Below are positions 60,906 through 64,000 of a DNA stretch of 64,000 bases, in pieces. Both the position numbers and the translations under genes were made by a program. This DNA comes from Streptomyces sp. ISL-100 (GTDB lineage Bacteria; Actinomycetota; Actinomycetes; Streptomycetales; Streptomycetaceae): contig NZ_JAGGOK010000010.1 in NCBI RefSeq assembly GCF_018614615.1, positions 186,001 to 250,000 on the forward strand, given 5' to 3'. The notes under the pieces were generated by a model. That model saw only the letters and a program-made list of their open reading frames with translations, was not told where the DNA came from and searched no databases. Within the stretch, counting starts at the first letter, position 1; the number at the start of each line of letters is the position of its first letter.

Positions 60906-61295
60906 ACCGCCGCCCACCACGGCCGGCATACGCACCGCGGCCCCGCTACCAGCGTTCTGGAGCGGGGCCGCAGTCATGAAGTGGCTGAACCTCAGCCGCT
61001 CTTCATCTTGCCCGCCGCCGCGATCGTGACCTTCACGTCGCCGCCACCAGACCGCACGCCAGCAGCTCAACCAGCATCGAGAGCGAGCGAGATCCTGGGA
61101 CGAGACCCGCGAGGGCGACGGGTGATCGCCATTGGCGCGTCCGCAACATGCAGCGTGGTTATCTCCAAGACCTGACCCCACCGCGCTGTCCGTCCGCCGC
61201 CCGGTGCCGCCTCAGACCCTGCAAACATAGAAAAAAACCCCCCGCCCTGGCGAAGTTTTTCGCAGGCCAGAGGGTTTCTTCCCACATGGGATGAG
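60906..61295. other. 390-bp gap between the Nudix gene and ssrA
   Basis: Contains the terminator at 60937-60971. On the minus strand a short frame ending near 60995 reads DVKVTIAAAGKMKSG, possibly a gene-end remnant, without a start. Nothing else is supported. Confidence 0.4.
60937..60971 (+). terminator. Terminator of the radical SAM/Nudix cluster
   Basis: GCGGCCCCGCT pairs with AGCGGGGCCGC; an inner CCAG/CTGG pair caps the hairpin. Confidence 0.8.
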
Positions 61296-61318
61296 TGGAG
61301 ATGGCGGGAATCGAACCC
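61295..61318 (+). repeat. ssrA-end copy of the 24-bp repeat (att-like)
   Basis: Overlaps the tmRNA 3' end (T-arm and acceptor). Identical to 54086-54109. Confidence 0.85.
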
Positions 61319-61663
61319 GCGTCCAACGGTGCAGAACCAGGGCTTCTCCGAGTGCAGTCCGCTGCGATTTTCTCGGCCCCGGAGATCACACGGACAAGTC
61401 TCCGACGGGCTCAGTCACTGTTTGGTTTCCCACCCGATCCCGTGACCGGACCGAGTGGTTTAGTTCCCTTGATGATGCCAGGATCCGGGTCGGGAACACC
61501 CCCGGGCTGACACTTCACGCAGTCGCTACTTAGGCAGCGAGGGCGAAGGAATCGCGCTTGGAATCGGCGATTATTGGTTGCGACATATGGTTAACGAGAT
61601 CATTGCCGCTTCCTCGACTCGCTTCCCCTGCCTCGACATCCGCTGTCGAAACCGATCATCCCC
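61296..61663 (-). ncRNA. ssrA: tmRNA
   Basis: The 5' end GGGGATGATCGGTTTCGACAG and the 3' T-arm GGTTCGATTCC with CATCTCC form the tRNA-like domain. The tag frame after TAATC reads ADSKRDSFALAA followed by TAA. CCA is not encoded. SmpB is encoded 107 bp upstream on the same strand. Confidence 0.95.
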
Positions 61664-61769
61664 ATGTTTTTTTATCAAGGTGGTGCCGCACCCCGAGGGG
61701 CACAAGCGCCATCGTACGTGAACAACGCACGACCGTGCCAGCCTATTCCTCACGGCCGGCGCTCAGCCA

Positions 61770-62255
61770 TCAGACCCGCCCGCGCTCCCTGCGCTTCACC
61801 GCCGAGATCGCCCGGTTCGTCTCCCGCAGGTCCTGCTTCTCGCGCAGCGTCTGCCGCTTGTCGTACTCCTTCTTGCCCTTGGCCAGCGCGATCTCGATCT
61901 TGGCCCGGCCGTCCTTGAAGTACATCGCGAGCGGCACGATCGTGTGACCCGTCTCCTGCGACTTGCTCGCGAGCTTGTCGATCTCCACCCGGTTCAGCAG
62001 CAGCTTGCGCTTGCGGCGCGCCGAGTGGTTGGTCCAGGTCCCCTGCGTGTACTCGGGTACGTGCACGTTGTGCAGCCACGCCTCGCCCCCGTCGAGCTGC
62101 ACGAAGCCGTCCACCAGCGAGGCGCGTCCCTGGCGCAGGGACTTCACCTCGGTGCCGGTCAGAACCATGCCGGCCTCGTAGGTGTCGATGATGAGGTAGT
62201 CGTGTCGCGCCTTCTTGTTCTGCGCGATCATCTTGCGCCCTTTTTCCTTAGCCAT
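61770..62255 (-). CDS. smpB: SsrA-binding protein
   Basis: 161 aa. [59 protein letters not shown]. Binds tmRNA and brings it to stalled ribosomes. Classic pairing with the downstream ssrA gene. Confidence 0.97.
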   Translation of the reverse strand: MAKEKGRKMIAQNKKARHDYLIIDTYEAGMVLTGTEVKSLRQGRASLVDGFVQLDGGEAWLHNVHVPEYTQGTWTNHSARRKRKLLLNRVEIDKLASKSQETGHTIVPLAMYFKDGRAKIEIALAKGKKEYDKRQTLREKQDLRETNRAISAVKRRERGRV

Positions 62256-62273
62256 AGTGCCTTCATTTTCGCA

Positions 62274-63446
62274 CTACGACCCTCCCCCGAGGCCACTCAA
62301 TACTGTCCGGGCCCGCTCTTCGGCCTTCTCGCTCACCGCGAGGTCCGGGCTGATGCCCGTGCCGTCGACGCTGTGCCCCGCCGGGGTCCGGTAATGGCCG
62401 ACGGTGAGCTCGGCCACGGAACCGTCCGGCAGCCGGCTCGGCATCTGGACCGAGCCCTTCCCGAACGTACGCGAACCCACAGTGACCGCCCGGCCACGGT
62501 CCTGGAGTGCGCCGGTGACGAGCTCCGCCGCGCTCATGGTTCCGCCGTCGACAAGCGCCACGACGGGCCGGTCGGTGTCCCCGCCCGGCTCCGCGTACAG
62601 CGCGCGCTGCTCGCCCTCCATGTCGTACGTCGCGACCAGGCCGCCGTCGAGGAAGGCGGACGCGGCGGTGACGGCCTCGGTGACGAGCCCGCCGCCGTTG
62701 CCGCGCAGATCCAGCAGTACGCCGTGATCCTCGGGCATGGCGCGGACCGCCTCCCGTACCTGCTCGCCGGAGCCCTTGGTGAAGGACGCCACCTTGATCA
62801 GCGTGGCACCGTCCGGCAGCCGCTCGACGGTGACGGCCTCGGTGGCCAGCCGCGCACGCCGCAGCCGCTCGCTCCACTGCCGGGCGCCGCGCTCCAGGCC
62901 GAGTACGACGGAGCTGCCGGTCTCCGCCACACCGTCACCGTCCCCGCGCAGGAGCTGGACGACTTCGGTGACTGGCCGGTTCTCGACCGGGCGCCCGTCG
63001 ATCGTACGGAGCCGGTCGCCCGCCCTCACCCCCGACCGCTCGGCGGGGCCGCCGCGCTGCACTCTGGACACCTCGATGCGGCCGTCCTCGGTGCGCTCGG
63101 CCCAGAGGCCGACGCCCGTGTACTCGCCGCCGAGTGCCTGCTCGAACTCCTTGTACTCCGCCGGGTCGTAGACCGCGCCCCACCGGTCCCCGCTGCGGCT
63201 GACGACCTCTTCGGCCGCCTCCTTGCCGGACTTGCCGTCGGCCATCGCCTCGGCGGCGGCATCGGCGACCGCTTCGCGGTCGGCGGCGGCCGCGACGGAA
63301 CGGGCGGAGAGCGGAGGGGACTTCTCGGTGTCGCGCTGCCAGGAATCGGTGGCGGCGGCAGTGACAAGTACGGTCGCGAAAACCAATGTCAGGGCCGCCC
63401 CGCGGCGAACACCGCGGGGATGAAGGGTTACTTCCGGGCCCGGCAT
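62274..63446 (-). CDS. Carboxy-terminal processing protease, S41 family
   Basis: 390 aa. Signal/anchor helix at 17-33, PDZ domain at about 105-190 (VQRGGPAERSGVRAGDRLRT) and the S41 catalytic part with S305 (DGGTMSAAELVTG) and K330 (RTFGKGSVQ). Acts outside the membrane on protein C-termini. It ends 18 bp before smpB and lies downstream of ftsX, the usual actinobacterial order ftsE-ftsX-ctp-smpB. Confidence 0.92.
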   Translation of the reverse strand: MPGPEVTLHPRGVRRGAALTLVFATVLVTAAATDSWQRDTEKSPPLSARSVAAAADREAVADAAAEAMADGKSGKEAAEEVVSRSGDRWGAVYDPAEYKEFEQALGGEYTGVGLWAERTEDGRIEVSRVQRGGPAERSGVRAGDRLRTIDGRPVENRPVTEVVQLLRGDGDGVAETGSSVVLGLERGARQWSERLRRARLATEAVTVERLPDGATLIKVASFTKGSGEQVREAVRAMPEDHGVLLDLRGNGGGLVTEAVTAASAFLDGGLVATYDMEGEQRALYAEPGGDTDRPVVALVDGGTMSAAELVTGALQDRGRAVTVGSRTFGKGSVQMPSRLPDGSVAELTVGHYRTPAGHSVDGTGISPDLAVSEKAEERARTVLSGLGGGS

Positions 63447-63472
63447 GGCGCCGAGTCTAGGACAAACAAAGA

Positions 63473-63502
63473 GCGCCGTACGGTCGGTTGACCGTACGGC
63501 GC
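63473..63502. terminator. Hairpin between ftsX and the S41 protease gene
   Basis: GCGCCGTACGGTC and GACCGTACGGCGC with a GGTT loop: a perfect 13-bp stem just after the ftsX stop. Confidence 0.8.
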
Positions 63503-63514
63503 CAAGGGCTCATG

Positions 63515-64000
63515 TCACACCTTGAGGTACTTGCGCAGTGCTACGAAGCCCGCCATCGCGGGCATCAGCAGGGCGATAGCGAGGACCAGCGGCAGCTTGG
63601 CCAGCACCGCGTCCCAGCCGATGAAGTTGACGAGGGTCAGCTTCTCGGACAGTGCCAGGCCGTGGTCGATCAGGAAGTACCGCCCGGCGAGGAGCATGAC
63701 GCAGGCGAACACGCCGCCGATCAGACCCGCGACCGCGGCTTCCATGATGAACGGCATCTGGATGTAGAAGCTCGACGCACCGACGAGCCGCATGATGCCC
63801 GTCTCACGCCGACGGCTGAAGGCGGAAACGCGCACGGTGTTGACGATCAGCATCAGCGCGATGATGAGCATCAGGGCCATCACGTAGAGCGCGACGACGT
63901 TCATGCCGTTCATGAGGTTGAAGAGGTTGTCGAGGATGCCGCGTTGGTCCTGGACGGACTGCACGCCGTCGCGGCCCGCGAACGCGGTGGCGACCACCTT
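63515..64000 (-). CDS. ftsX: Cell division protein FtsX, C-terminal part (partial)
   Basis: The frame ends at 63515 and continues past the window edge. Contains the end of the extracellular domain (VVATAFAGRDGVQSVQDQRG) and the last three membrane helices (VNTVRVSAFSRRRETGIMRL, LVGASSFYIQMPFIMEAAVA). FtsEX links division to wall hydrolases. Confidence 0.93.
   Translation of the reverse strand, partial: KVVATAFAGRDGVQSVQDQRGILDNLFNLMNGMNVVALYVMALMLIIALMLIVNTVRVSAFSRRRETGIMRLVGASSFYIQMPFIMEAAVAGLIGGVFACVMLLAGRYFLIDHGLALSEKLTLVNFIGWDAVLAKLPLVLAIALLMPAMAGFVALRKYLKV

Larger units (their letters stand above)
54086..61318. mobile_element. Candidate island integrated at the ssrA (tmRNA) 3' end
   Basis: A 24-bp perfect direct repeat (54086-54109 and 61295-61318) covers the tmRNA T-arm/3' end. 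The intact ssrA gene lies at the right edge, the spare copy at the left, as after phage-type integration into ssrA. Between them are YefM/YoeB, an XRE/TPR regulator and the radical SAM operon. No integrase, replication or transfer gene is visible in these 7.2 kb. Confidence 0.65.

Noticed and set aside
60980..61290. Short frames in the gap before ssrA
   Set aside because: No SD, no conserved motif, and they overlap the ssrA 3' flank; treated as chance or debris.

Overview
The window is high-GC actinobacterial chromosome, almost certainly Streptomyces. The support is an SsgA-like sporulation protein, the mat (mycelial aggregation) locus, SigU/RsuA, HelD, GTG starts with GTGA/ATGA overlaps, and rare TTA codons in a few genes. 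The order ssgG - hppD/AsnC - hexosaminidase/sugar ABC - murA - hup - malic enzyme - helD - rsuA/sigU - narK - mat - ssrA/smpB - S41 protease - ftsX matches the core region I remember as S. coelicolor SCO2923 to SCO2968. This is from memory and was not checked.

Layout. 1-4.5 kb: start of an RDD-type protein, ssgG, a VOC protein, a GlcD-like FAD oxidase and a TPR protein. 4.6-5.8 kb: a three-gene nitrile hydratase/thiocyanate hydrolase-like operon with a split beta subunit. 6.85-12.18 kb: a segment bounded by a 46-bp perfect direct repeat made from the 3' end of hppD. It carries regulators, a TrmO-like protein, a TetR/DUF4267 pair and gene debris, and looks like an integrated island that has lost its integrase. 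12.1-22.8 kb: hppD with a divergent AsnC regulator, an ArsR-small protein-MFS operon, a Lon-like protease, IclR, a helicase, an MFS exporter, a Doc/Fic remnant, tRNA-Cys and a lactonase. 23-28 kb: a molybdenum hydroxylase operon. 28.2-33.1 kb: a GlcNAc/chitobiose-type ABC importer with a GH20 hexosaminidase and a DasR-like operator. 33.2-43.9 kb: DUF3039, YqgE, MurA, HU, NAD-malic enzyme behind a highly structured leader, HelD, RsuA/SigU, CGNR and GNAT proteins. 44.2-51.5 kb: a uroporphyrinogen-III synthase/regulator fusion, NarK and the matAB polysaccharide locus. 51.6-54 kb: LysR and a divergent MFS.

54.09-61.32 kb is the most unusual part. It is flanked by a 24-bp perfect repeat of the ssrA (tmRNA) 3' end and carries a YefM/YoeB pair, an XRE/TPR regulator and a translationally coupled operon. 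That operon encodes three small proteins, a MoaA-like radical SAM enzyme, a P-loop kinase, a phosphohexomutase-like protein and a sulfatase/phosphatase-superfamily hydrolase, followed by a Nudix hydrolase. TTA codons in the radical SAM gene and one small gene predict bldA-dependent expression. I recognise no described pathway for this set, and it is my best candidate for an undescribed system. ssrA, smpB, an S41 protease and the 3' part of ftsX close the window.

A dispersed imperfect-palindrome repeat of about 125 bp occurs three times (4.5, 26.1 and 43.9 kb); one copy is translated in frame inside the molybdenum hydroxylase Fe-S subunit.
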